Assembly: GCA_963775275.1 (NCBI GenBank) | Contig: CAVZII010000005.1 | Coordinates: 2,604,001 to 2,668,000 of the forward strand | Origin: JANWHQ01 sp963775275 | GTDB taxonomy: Bacteria; Pseudomonadota; Alphaproteobacteria; Caulobacterales; Caulobacteraceae | Length of the DNA stretch: 64,000 bases | Direction of reading: 5' to 3' | Part shown: piece after piece, positions 52,951-61,419 of the stretch | Numbering within the stretch: the stretch's first letter is position 1 | Layout: every line of letters starts with the position of its first letter | Program-made: the position numbers and the translations under genes | Notes under the pieces: model-generated | The model's input: the letters and a program-made list of their open reading frames with translations, nothing else | Told to the model about the DNA's origin: nothing | Databases searched by the model: none

Positions 52951-54309
52951 ATGGGGCAGGCCGTCGTGGACGACGCGCCTCTGACCGTGGAGGCCCTGGC
53001 GGCCTTCCTCGCGGAGGGCTGCAAGCCCGAGGCGCAGTTCCGCGTCGGGGCCGAGCATGAGAAGTTTCCCTTCCGCGAGGGCTCCTTCGAGCCGATCCCC
53101 TACGAAGGCCCCGACGGCATCCGCGCGCTCCTGGAAGGCTTCCGGCGTTTCGGCTGGCAGGACGTGCGCGAAGGCGAGACCCTGATCGGGCTCGTGCGCG
53201 GCGGCGCCAATGTCAGCCTCGAGCCGGGCGGCCAGTTCGAGCTTTCCGGCGCGCCGCTCGAGACCATTCACGACGTCCACGAGGAGACCGCCCAGCACCT
53301 GGCCGAGGCCCGCGCCGTGGGCCAGGAGCTCGGCATCGGCTTCCTGCCGCTGGGCTTCACCCCGCTGTGGACCCGCGCCGAGGTCCCGGTCATGCCCAAG
53401 GGCCGCTACGGCATCATGCGCGCCTACATGCCCACCGTGGGCTCGCTCGGGCTCGACATGATGTTCAGGACCTGCACCGTGCAGGCCAACCTCGACTTCG
53501 CCTCTGAGGCGGACATGGTCCGCAAGTTCAGGACCAGCCTCGCCCTGCAGCCTATCGCGACCGCGCTGTTCGCCAACTCGCCCTTCACCGAGGGCAGGCC
53601 CAACGGCTTCCTGACCGCCCGCGCCCACGTGTGGACCGACACCGATCCAGCGCGCACGGGCCTGCTCGACTTCGTGTTCGAGGACGGCTTCGGCTTCGAG
53701 GCCTATGCCGAGTACGCGCTCGACGCGCCCATGTACTTCGCCAAGCGCCAGGGCCGCTACGTCGACCTCTCCGGCCGCTCGTTCAGGCGATTCATCGCCG
53801 GGGACCTCGCCGAGCTGCCGGGCGAGCGGGCCGGCATGAAGGATTGGGCCGACCACCTGACCACGCTGTTCCCGGAGGTCCGGCTCAAGCAGTACCTGGA
53901 GATGCGCGGCGCGGACTCGGGCCCGCTCGATCGGCTGTCCGCCCTGCCGGCCCTGTGGGTCGGCGTCCTCTACGACGGCGCGGCGCTCGAGGCCGCCTGG
54001 GACCTTTGCAAGCACTGGACGTCCGACGACCGCACGCGCCTGCGCGACGATGTTGCCCGGCTGGGCCTGAAGGCCGAGGTCGCCGGCCGCACGGTCCAGC
54101 ACGTGGCCCAGGATTTGCTGGAGATCGCGGGCGAAGGCCTGAAGCGAAGGGGCCGCGCGAGGGAGGGACTGCCTGACGAAAGCTCGTACCTTTCGCCCTT
54201 GCGCGAGATCGCGGAAAGCGGAATCACGCCGGCCGAGCGCCTGCTCGAGCTCTACCGCGGCGCGTGGCGCGGAGAGGTGCGTAACGTTTTTGACGAAATC
54301 GCGTTCTGA
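52951..54309 (+). CDS. gshA: glutamate-cysteine ligase
   Basis: A 452-aa cytoplasmic enzyme that joins glutamate and cysteine in the first step of glutathione synthesis. It belongs to the plant/alphaproteobacterial class: FRVGAEHEKFPFREGSFEPI, LVRGGANVSLEPGGQFELSG, GRYGIMRAYMPTVGSLG, CTVQANLDFASEADMVRKFR and ARAHVWTDTDPARTG. The C-terminus is the usual RGAWRGEVRNVFDEIAF. Length is normal. GGGAGAG precedes ATG 52951. It is followed by a DUF2147 gene in the same direction. Confidence 0.93.
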   Translation: MGQAVVDDAPLTVEALAAFLAEGCKPEAQFRVGAEHEKFPFREGSFEPIPYEGPDGIRALLEGFRRFGWQDVREGETLIGLVRGGANVSLEPGGQFELSGAPLETIHDVHEETAQHLAEARAVGQELGIGFLPLGFTPLWTRAEVPVMPKGRYGIMRAYMPTVGSLGLDMMFRTCTVQANLDFASEADMVRKFRTSLALQPIATALFANSPFTEGRPNGFLTARAHVWTDTDPARTGLLDFVFEDGFGFEAYAEYALDAPMYFAKRQGRYVDLSGRSFRRFIAGDLAELPGERAGMKDWADHLTTLFPEVRLKQYLEMRGADSGPLDRLSALPALWVGVLYDGAALEAAWDLCKHWTSDDRTRLRDDVARLGLKAEVAGRTVQHVAQDLLEIAGEGLKRRGRAREGLPDESSYLSPLREIAESGITPAERLLELYRGAWRGEVRNVFDEIAF

Positions 54310-54371
54310 GATTCCGAATCGTAGCGGCCAGCAGCCGCGGCGCGCGAACGGCCAGTCGAGAGCCGCACGGA

Positions 54372-54788
54372 ATGTTCAGGACCACCGCAGCGATTGCAAT
54401 CGTCGCCGCCTTCGCCCTTCCGGCGTTCGCCTCCGACATCACCGGCGTCTGGCTTGCGCCGACACGCTCCGCCCATGTCCAGATCCGACATTGCGGCGAA
54501 GCCATTTGCGGGCGGGTGCTGTGGGCCACCACGCCCAAGACCAACCCGGACTTCCTCGACGTCCACAACAAGAACCCCGAGCTTCGCGACCGGCGGGTGA
54601 TCGGGACGGACCTGATCGAGGGCTTCAAGGGCGGGCCGGACAAGTACACCGGCGGGCGGATCTACAATCCCGGCGACGGCAACACCTACCACGGCGAGAT
54701 CACGCTCGAGGATGACAACCACCTCAAGCTGACCGGCTGCGCCCTGATCATCATCTGCAAGTCGCAGATCTGGACCCGGATCGAGTAG
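54372..54788 (+). CDS. DUF2147 family secreted protein
   Basis: The 138-aa protein has a signal peptide (TTAAIAIVAAFALPAFASDI) followed directly by the DUF2147 start ITGVWLAPTRSAHVQIRHCG. Other blocks are GFKGGPDKYTGGRIYNPGDG and HLKLTGCALIIICKSQIWTR. DUF2147 proteins are small periplasmic beta-barrels (lipocalin-like) of unknown role. Two or three cysteines in the mature part could form disulfides. It lies 62 bases after gshA and may share its transcript. Confidence 0.87.
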   Translation: MFRTTAAIAIVAAFALPAFASDITGVWLAPTRSAHVQIRHCGEAICGRVLWATTPKTNPDFLDVHNKNPELRDRRVIGTDLIEGFKGGPDKYTGGRIYNPGDGNTYHGEITLEDDNHLKLTGCALIIICKSQIWTRIE

Positions 54789-54806
54789 GCGCCCCGCCTG
54801 GGCGCC

Positions 54807-56622
54807 TCACAGCGGCGCGCAGGCCCCCTCCAGCCACGTCCTGACCTCGCCCTCCACCAGCGGCCCGATCTCCGCCAGCACCCGCGCGTGATAGGCGTTG
54901 ACCTGCTCGCGCTCCTCGTCGGTGAGCATGATCTCGTTGATCAGCGCCCGCTCGTAGGGCGCGAGCGTCAGGAACTCGAAGCCCAGCATCGGCCGCTCGC
55001 CGCCTTCGATCTCGGCCGCCTCGGCGACGAACTGCAGGTTCTCGATGCGGATGCCGTAGCCGCCCTCCTTGTAATAGCCGGGCTCGTTGGAGACGATCAT
55101 CCCGGGCTTCAGCGCCACGGTGTTGGCGACCTTGGCGATCCGTTGCGGCCCCTCGTGGACGCCGAGGTACGATCCCACGCCGTGGCCGGTGCCGTGGTCG
55201 TAGTCGAGGCCCGCGGCCCACAAGGGCGCCCTCGCCAGCACGTCCAGCGCCGGCCCCGTGGTCCCCGCCGGGAAGCGCACGCGGCCCAGCGCCAGGTGGC
55301 CCTTCAGCACCAGGGTGTAGCGCTCGCGCATCTCGCGGCTCGGCGCGCCGATGGCCACGGTCCGGGTCACGTCGGTGGTGCCGTCCAGGTACTGGGCGCC
55401 GGAGTCCACCAGGAGCAGCGAGCCCTTCTCGGCGCGCCGGATCAGCCGGCGGACGGGGTGGTAGTGCACGATCGCCCCGTTCGGCCCGGCGCCGGCGATG
55501 GTGTCGAACGACAGGTCCTTCAGCGCGCCGGTCTCCTCGCGCAGGGCCTCCAGCCTGGCGACCACCTCCATCTCGTCGGGCAGGCGCTCCTGCGCCTCGC
55601 TCGCCAGCCAGTGCAGGAACTTCGCGAGGGCCGCGCCGTCGCGGCGGTGGGCGGCCTTGGCGCCTTCGATCTCCGTCCTGTTCTTGCAGGCCTTGGGCAG
55701 GGCGCAGGGGTCCTGGGCCCTCACCACGCTCGCCTCGGCCTCGCTGAGCGCATCAAGGTACCAGGCCGAGGACTGGCCCGGATCCACCAGCACGCGCTTG
55801 CCCTTCAGCGCGGCGAGCGCGCCCTCCAGTGAGGCCGGCCGGGCCAGGCTCACCTCGTTGCCGAGCCAGGCGGGCAGGTCGGCCGTCACCTTGGCCGGGT
55901 CCAGGAACAGCTCGGCCGTCCCGTCGGCGTTCAGCACCGCCTGGCCGAGCGGCAGGGGCGAGCGGATCACGTCCCCGCCCCTGATATTGAACAGCCAGGC
56001 GATCGAGGAGGGCGCGGTGATCACCGCGCAGTCCGCGCCGGCCTTGGCGATCTCTTCGCCCACCCGGGCGCGCTTGGAGGCGGAGTTCCTCGCCGGCGTA
56101 GTCCAGGGGATGGGGGACCACCGGCGCCGCCGGCTGTGGCGGCCGGTCGGCGCCCCAGGCCAGGTCCAGCGGGTTCTCGGCGACCGGCGTCAGCGCCGCG
56201 CCGGCCTTGGCGGCGCCCGCCTTCAGCCGCGCCAGCGAGTCCGGGCTGTGCAGCCGGGGATCGTAGCCCACCGTCTGGCCGGGCTTCAGCGCCTGCTCCA
56301 GGTAGAGGGGCACGCCGCCGTCCACCAGGTCGCGGATCTCGAACAGCGCCGGGTCCACCTGGTCGCGCACCTGCAGGGTGTAGCGGCCGTCCACGAACAC
56401 CGCGGCCTTGTCCTTCAGGATCACCGCAGCCCCGGCCGAGCCGGTGAAGCCGGTCGCCCAGGCCAGCCGGTCGTTGGCCGCGGGCAGGTACTCGTTCTGG
56501 TGCTCGTCCTCGTGCGGGGCGATCAGGCCGTCCAGGCCCTGCTCGGCCATGGCCTTGCGGATCAGGGGCAGGTGCCTGCCGCCGAAGGAGGGATCGGTGT
56601 GCTCGTCGAAGCTCTGGCGCAT
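54807..56622 (-). CDS. Xaa-Pro aminopeptidase (M24B), one frame break
   Basis: It starts at ATG 56622 (MRQSFDEHTDPSFGGRHLPL), which touches a palindromic element. The N-terminal domains show GLIAPHEDEHQNEYLPAAND, AWATGFTGSAGAAVIL and KAAVFVDGRYTLQVRDQVDP. The catalytic domain has SLLLVDSGAQYLDGTTDVTR, LDYDHGTGHGVGSYLGVHEG and MIVSNEPGYYKEGGYGIRIE, covering the metal ligands. The frame changes near 56085-56095 (after HPLDYAGE, resuming SASKRARVGEEIAKAGAD). The span of 1816 bases is one over a multiple of three, so one extra A explains it. The repaired product is about 604 aa, the usual size of three-domain aminopeptidase P. It is probably a sequence error. Confidence 0.88.
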
Positions 56623-56791
56623 CTAGTGTCCCGACTCTGATGTTCGTCACTGCTTGGGGGCGACATCGAACGAACATCAGAGTCGACAAGGACACTAGCA
56701 AGTCAATGATTCTTAGTGAGGTTTACGAATTTGACGTTCGTCGCCAAGGCCGCCCCAAAGTGCGGGACGAACGTCAAATTCACCTCACTAG
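56623..56791. repeat. double-hairpin palindromic element, copy C
   Basis: Hairpin 1 (56623-56698): CTAGTGTCC/GGACACTAG, inner GACTCTGATGTTCGT/ACGAACATCAGAGTC, GACAA opposite C. Hairpin 2 (56713-56791): AGTGAGGT/ACCTCACT, TTAC bulge, GAATTTGACGTTCGTC/GACGAACGTCAAATTC. Linker CAAGTCAATGATTC. The left CTAG abuts the ATG (56620-56622) of the aminopeptidase gene, the same junction as copy B. Confidence 0.88.
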
Positions 56792-56855
56792 CTGACTTAG
56801 GCCCGGCCCGGCCCCCACGCAATCTGGGCGGTGCGGCCCGCCGCCGCCGCTGCCG

Positions 56856-57308
56856 CTACCGCGGCTTGGTGGTGTCGACCTGGTAGATCGGCAGGTCCCA
56901 GTGGTTCTCCGTCAGCTCCCAGCGCCGGTTCTCCTCGCGCTTCAGCGTGGCCGTGTCGGGGAACATCTGCGCCGTGACCTCGTCCTCGTGCAGCGAGCCG
57001 TCGAAGTCCTTGTAGGTGATCTCCACCCGGTAGTCCCAGCGCGCCGCCTCGTCGGTGTGCAGCTGGGGATGGTAGACGCGGTAGTCGAGCACGTAGCCGA
57101 GCTGCTTCTCCCGATCGAGGATGGGGAGCTGGTACTTGCGGAAGATGTCCCACCACTCGTCGATGTGGCCGTACTTCACCCGGTAGACCCACTCGACCTC
57201 GTAGCCCTTGGCGCCGGGCTTCATCGGCTGGGCCGCGCCCGCGCCCGCCCAGGCCGCCGCGCCCGCCAGCATGGCGAGCGCCAGGCTCGCCTTCATCCAT
57301 CCGCGCAT
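56856..57308 (-). CDS. small exported protein of unknown function
   Basis: A 150-aa protein from ATG 57308 with a signal peptide (KASLALAMLAGAAAWAGAGA, cleaved near AAQP). The mature part (YEVEWVYRVKYGHIDEWWDI, FRKYQLPILDREKQLGYVLD, WDYRVEITYKDFDGSLHEDE) has an alternating strand/helix pattern like a ferredoxin-fold or NIPSNAP-like domain, but this is only a resemblance. It lacks cysteines. It sits between prmA and the aminopeptidase gene on the same strand. Function unknown. Confidence 0.75.
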   Translation of the reverse strand: MRGWMKASLALAMLAGAAAWAGAGAAQPMKPGAKGYEVEWVYRVKYGHIDEWWDIFRKYQLPILDREKQLGYVLDYRVYHPQLHTDEAARWDYRVEITYKDFDGSLHEDEVTAQMFPDTATLKREENRRWELTENHWDLPIYQVDTTKPR

Positions 57309-57372
57309 CGGTTCGTCCCCCTGGATCGCGTTCCCCGGGGCGGATGAGACCAGCCTTGGGCGCGCCCCGCAA

Positions 57373-58233
57373 CTACCGCTGCAGCACCAGGGTGGCCCAG
57401 GCGTCGCGGTGCAGGCGGGACCTCAGCCGCATCCCCTGGCCGAGATAGGCCGCGCGCACCATCCGCTCCTGATGGCGCAGCAGGCCCGACAGGATCGCCA
57501 TCCCGCCGGGCTTCAAGGCGCCCGCGACCGGTCCGGCCAGCCCCACCAGCGGCCGGGCCAGGATGTTGGCGAAGACCAGGTCGTAGGGCCCGCCCGCCCG
57601 CACCGCCGGATGGCCCAGGCCGTCGGCGCGCACGAAGCGGGCGCCGGCCTGGTTGATCAGGGCGTTCTCGCGCGAGATCCGCGCCGAGACCGGGTCGATG
57701 TCGGTCCCGACCACGGTCCTGGAGCCCGTGCGCGCCGCGGCGATGGCCAGGACGCCCGTGCCGCAGCCCACGTCCAGCACCCGCTCGAACCGCCGCCGCT
57801 TCAACAGGGCGTCGAAGGCGAGCAGGCACCCCACGGTGGTGCCGTGGTGGCCGGTGCCGAAGGCCGCGCCCGCCTCGATCCTGAGGTTCACCGCATTGGG
57901 CGGCGTTCGCCCGAGGTCGTGCAGGCCATAGACGAAGAACCGCCCGGCCCGCACCGGCGGCAGGCCCGACAGGGCCATCGCCAGCCAGTCGGCGTCCGCC
58001 AGGGCCTCGGTCCTCACCGTCAGGGCGGGGAAGGCGCCCAGCGTCCGGCGCACGGCGTCGGCCTCCTCGTCCGAGCGGGGATAGGCGTCGATGCGCCAGA
58101 CGCCGGCCTGCTCGTCCTCCTCCAGGATGGAATAGGCCGCGCCCTGCAGCGCATCGTCGGCGTCGATCGCCTGGGCGGCGGCCTCGGCCTCGGCCCTCGG
58201 GCCGCGGGCGGTGATCTGGACGGGATCGCTCAT
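57373..58233 (-). CDS. prmA: ribosomal protein L11 methyltransferase
   Basis: A 286-aa cytoplasmic enzyme that trimethylates ribosomal protein L11. The N-terminal substrate-recognition domain is followed by the SAM-binding core: NLRIEAGAAFGTGHHGTTVG, VLDVGCGTGVLAIAAARTGS, VVGTDIDPVSARISRENALI and DLVFANILARPLVGLAGPV (the NILA/NPPY-like loop). ATG 58233 gives a normal length. It diverges from the PPOX-flavoprotein operon with 44 bases between starts. Confidence 0.92.
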   Translation of the reverse strand: MSDPVQITARGPRAEAEAAAQAIDADDALQGAAYSILEEDEQAGVWRIDAYPRSDEEADAVRRTLGAFPALTVRTEALADADWLAMALSGLPPVRAGRFFVYGLHDLGRTPPNAVNLRIEAGAAFGTGHHGTTVGCLLAFDALLKRRRFERVLDVGCGTGVLAIAAARTGSRTVVGTDIDPVSARISRENALINQAGARFVRADGLGHPAVRAGGPYDLVFANILARPLVGLAGPVAGALKPGGMAILSGLLRHQERMVRAAYLGQGMRLRSRLHRDAWATLVLQR

Positions 58234-58277
58234 GGCCGTCCCATAGCCGCCGCCCGCCGATTTGCTAAGCTCGCGCC

Positions 58278-58889
58278 ATGAGCTTCATCACCACCATCGA
58301 CCAGCTCGAGGCCCTCTACGGCGCCGCGAACGAGGCCTCCCGCGTCAAGGAGGTCGGCGTCATCACGCCCCACTATCGCGCCCTGATCGAGGCTTCGCCC
58401 TTCCTGGCCCTGGCGACCTGCGGCCCCGAGGGCCTGGACTGCTCGCCCCGCGGCGATCTCGCCGGCTTCGTGCGCATCCGGGACGAGCGGACGCTGCTGC
58501 TGCCCGACCGGCGCGGCAACAACCGCGTCGATTCCCTGCGCAACATCGTGCGCGACCCGCGCGTGGCCCTGCTGTTCCTGATCCCGGGCTGCGGAAATGC
58601 GCTCAGGGTCAACGGCCGCGCGCGCCTCTGCATCGATCCGGACCTGCTCGCCGCCTTCGAGGTCGAGGGCAGGCCGCCGCGCTCGGTCGCCGTGATCGAG
58701 GTCGACGCCGTCTACTTCCAGTGCGCCCGCGCCATCGTCCGCGCCGGGCTCTGGAACCCCGACCGTCACGTGGACCCCGGCTCGCTCCCCACCGCCGGCC
58801 AGATCCTCGCCGCCCTCAGCGAAGGCCGCGTCGGCGGCGAGCCCTACGACCGCGACTGGCCCGAACGGGCCGCGCGGACGATGTGGTGA
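58278..58889 (+). CDS. PPOX-type FMN-dependent flavoprotein (MSMEG_1061-like)
   Basis: A 203-aa protein of the pyridoxamine 5'-phosphate oxidase-like family. Conserved features: KEVGVITPHYRALIEASPFL, LATCGPEGLDCSPRGDLAGF, LLLPDRRGNNRVDSLRNIVR and RVALLFLIPGCGNALRVNGR, a split beta-barrel FMN site. The C-terminal half has HVDPGSLPTAGQILAALSEG. Substrate unknown; such proteins reduce or detoxify small molecules. It is the first gene of a four-gene operon, its stop overlapping the next ATG by one base. Confidence 0.85.
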   Translation: MSFITTIDQLEALYGAANEASRVKEVGVITPHYRALIEASPFLALATCGPEGLDCSPRGDLAGFVRIRDERTLLLPDRRGNNRVDSLRNIVRDPRVALLFLIPGCGNALRVNGRARLCIDPDLLAAFEVEGRPPRSVAVIEVDAVYFQCARAIVRAGLWNPDRHVDPGSLPTAGQILAALSEGRVGGEPYDRDWPERAARTMW

Positions 58890-60277
58890 TGGCCTCGGGC
58901 GGGCCCTTGGCCCGGATCGCAGGCGGCGCCGTGCTGACGGCGGCGTTCGCCCTCGCGGTCTTCGGCGTGGCGGTCGCCGCGGCCAAGGGGCCGGGCCTCG
59001 CCAGGCCGGACGCCGTGGTGCTGTTCAGGAATGCCGCCCTGATCGACGGGACGGGCGCGCCGCTCCGCCGCCACATGTCGGTCCTGGTCAGGGGCGAGCG
59101 GATCGAGGCGGTGGGGCCGGCCGGCCAGGTCGCCGCGCCCCCCGGCGCCAGGGTGGTGGACGCGACCGGCCTCTACCTCCTGCCCGGCCTGATCAACAGC
59201 CACGAGCATCTCGCGACGCCGCCCGACCGGCCCTTCGCCGAGGCGATGATGCGCAAGGACCTCTACGGCGGGGTCACGGCGGTCAGGGACATGGCCGACG
59301 ACCTTCGCCAGGTGGCCGACCTCGCCCGCGCGTCGCGGGTGGGCGAGACCCCCGGTCCCGACATCTACTACGCCGCCCTGATGGCCGGGCCGGAGTTCTT
59401 CAAGGACCCGCGCACGCAGGAGACCAGCCGCGGCGCCGTCGCCGGCCAGGTCCCGTGGATGCAGGCGGTCACCGACAAGACCGATCTGACTCTCGCAGTC
59501 GCCGAGGCGCGGGGCACGGGCGCGACGGCGATCAAGATCTACGCCGACCTGCCCGCCGGCCTCGTGGCCGCGATCACGCGCGAGGCGCACCGCCAGGGGA
59601 CGCTGGTCTGGGCGCACGCGGCGGTGTTTCCCGCCTCGCCCGCCGAGGTCATCGACGCGGGCGCGGACTCGGTCTCCCACGTCTGCATGCTGGCCTATCA
59701 GCTCTCCGACCCGATCCCGCGCGCCTACCACGACCGCGCGCCCGTCGAGGCCGGCCGGCTGGAAGACGGCGACGCGGTGATCCAGGGCCTGTTCGAGGAC
59801 ATGAAGCGGCGCGGGACGGTGCTCGACGCAACGCTCTGGGTCTACCAGGAGCTCGCCAGGGACCACGCGGCCCATCCCAAGGGGCCTGCGCCCTATTGCA
59901 GCGCGCCCCTCGCCGAGCGGCTGGCCGGCGAGGCCTGGCGCGCCGGCGTCATCCTCTCGGCCGGCACGGACGGCTTCTCCGGCGCCAGGGACCCCTGGCC
60001 CGCGTTGCAGGACGAGCTCGAGCTGATGCAGGACAAGGCCGGGATTCCGGCCGCCCAGGTGATCCGGTTCGCGACGCTGGGCGGGGCCATGACCATGCAC
60101 AAGGACGACGAGATGGGGACGGTCGCGCCCGGCAAGCTGGCCAACCTCGTCTTCACCACGGGGGACCCGCTGCAAAGCGTGCGGGCGCTTAGGACCGTGA
60201 CCTTGACGGTCAAGCGCGGCGTCCTCTTCTGGCGCAAGGACTACCGCCCGGCCGGGCGAGGGAAGGAGCCGCAATGA
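58889..60277 (+). CDS. exported amidohydrolase-family protein
   Basis: A 462-aa protein starting at ATG 58889, with a hydrophobic N-terminus (GGAVLTAAFALAVFGVAVAA) acting as signal or anchor. Metal-site motifs of the imidazolonepropionase/prolidase-like amidohydrolases: LPGLINSHEHLATPP (HxH), GATAIKIYADLPAG (lysine position), WAHAAVFP, SVSHVCML and ILSAGTDGFSGARDPW (catalytic Asp). The C-terminal GTVAPGKLANLVFTTGDP strand closes the composite domain. Likely hydrolyses a cyclic amide or peptide-like substrate in the periplasm. It overlaps the following dipeptidase-like gene by 4 bases. Confidence 0.87.
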   Translation: MASGGPLARIAGGAVLTAAFALAVFGVAVAAAKGPGLARPDAVVLFRNAALIDGTGAPLRRHMSVLVRGERIEAVGPAGQVAAPPGARVVDATGLYLLPGLINSHEHLATPPDRPFAEAMMRKDLYGGVTAVRDMADDLRQVADLARASRVGETPGPDIYYAALMAGPEFFKDPRTQETSRGAVAGQVPWMQAVTDKTDLTLAVAEARGTGATAIKIYADLPAGLVAAITREAHRQGTLVWAHAAVFPASPAEVIDAGADSVSHVCMLAYQLSDPIPRAYHDRAPVEAGRLEDGDAVIQGLFEDMKRRGTVLDATLWVYQELARDHAAHPKGPAPYCSAPLAERLAGEAWRAGVILSAGTDGFSGARDPWPALQDELELMQDKAGIPAAQVIRFATLGGAMTMHKDDEMGTVAPGKLANLVFTTGDPLQSVRALRTVTLTVKRGVLFWRKDYRPAGRGKEPQ

Positions 60278-61419
60278 CGCAGACACGTCGGTCGCTGATG
60301 GCGGGCGCGGGCCTCCTCGCCGGGGCGGCCGCCGAACCCGCTGCGGCCCGGCCGGCCCGCCTCCGCCGGCCCGTCATCGTCAACGCCCTGGGCGGGATCG
60401 AGAACCCGAACCTGGCGCTGGGCCGGCCCCAGAGCGCCCCCGCCGACACCAGCTCGCCGGACGTGGACGACCGCTCGGTCGGGGACGCCCGCGCCTCGGG
60501 CCTGACCGCGGTGAACGTGACGCTGGGCTATGTCGCCGGGCCCGACGAGCCCTTCGAGTACACCGTGCGCACAATTGGGATCTGGGACCGCATCCTCGAG
60601 CAGCGCTCCGCCGACCTGATCAAGGTCAGGACGGCCGCCGACATCCTGCGGGCCCGCGACACGGGCAGGATCGGGATCATCTACGGCTTCCAGAACGCCG
60701 CCCAGGTGGGCGACCGGCTGGACCGGATCGACACGTTCGGCGACCTCGGCGTCAGGGTGATCCAGCTCACCTACAATCCCTCCAATCAGATCGGCGACGG
60801 CTCGATGGCGCCGCAGAACCGCGGCCTGACCGACTTCGGCCGCCAGGTCGTGGTCCGGCTGAACGAGCGGCGGATCATGGTGGACCTGTCGCACAGCGGC
60901 GAGCGCACCTGCCTGGACGCCATCGCGGCTTCCCAGCGGCCGATCTCGATCAACCACACCGGCTGCCGCGCGCTCTGCGACCTGCCGCGCAACAAGACCG
61001 ACGCCGAATTGAGGGGCGTGGCCGAGAAGGGCGGCTTCGTCGGGATCTTCTTCATGCCGTTCCTGAGCCTCTCCGGCCACGCCACGGCCGAGGACGTCGT
61101 CGCCCACATCGACCATGCGGTGAACGTCTGCGGCGAGGACCACGTCGGGATCGGCACCGATGGGGACGTCACCGGCATCGACGACCTTCACGCCTACCAG
61201 GACCACCTGGCCCGGGAGGTCGCCGACCGCGCCAAGGCCGGGATCGGGGCGACGGGCGAGCGGCCGGACACCTATCCCTTCGTGGTGGACCTGCGCGGCG
61301 TGGACCAGTTCCGCAAGCTGATGCGGCTTCTAAGTGCCAGGGGCTACGGCGAGGCGCGGATCGAGAAGATCATGGGCCTGAACTTCGTCGCCTTCGCGCG
61401 CGAGATCTGGGGCGCGTGA
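60274..61419 (+). CDS. M19 membrane-dipeptidase-like protein with altered metal site
   Basis: The 381-aa protein starts MTQTRRSLMAGAGLLAGAAA, a possible twin-arginine leader. The M19 fold is clear from IMVDLSHSGERTCLDAIAAS, SINHTGCRALCDLPRN, VCGEDHVGIGTDGDVTG and the C-terminal KIMGLNFVAFAREIWG. The usual first-metal HxD near the N-terminus is replaced by VNALGGIENPN, and the bridging glutamate region reads IIYGFQNAAQ, with Gln instead of Glu. It may bind one metal or act on a non-dipeptide substrate. It overlaps both neighbours by 4 bases in the operon. Confidence 0.82.
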   Translation: MTQTRRSLMAGAGLLAGAAAEPAAARPARLRRPVIVNALGGIENPNLALGRPQSAPADTSSPDVDDRSVGDARASGLTAVNVTLGYVAGPDEPFEYTVRTIGIWDRILEQRSADLIKVRTAADILRARDTGRIGIIYGFQNAAQVGDRLDRIDTFGDLGVRVIQLTYNPSNQIGDGSMAPQNRGLTDFGRQVVVRLNERRIMVDLSHSGERTCLDAIAASQRPISINHTGCRALCDLPRNKTDAELRGVAEKGGFVGIFFMPFLSLSGHATAEDVVAHIDHAVNVCGEDHVGIGTDGDVTGIDDLHAYQDHLAREVADRAKAGIGATGERPDTYPFVVDLRGVDQFRKLMRLLSARGYGEARIEKIMGLNFVAFAREIWGA

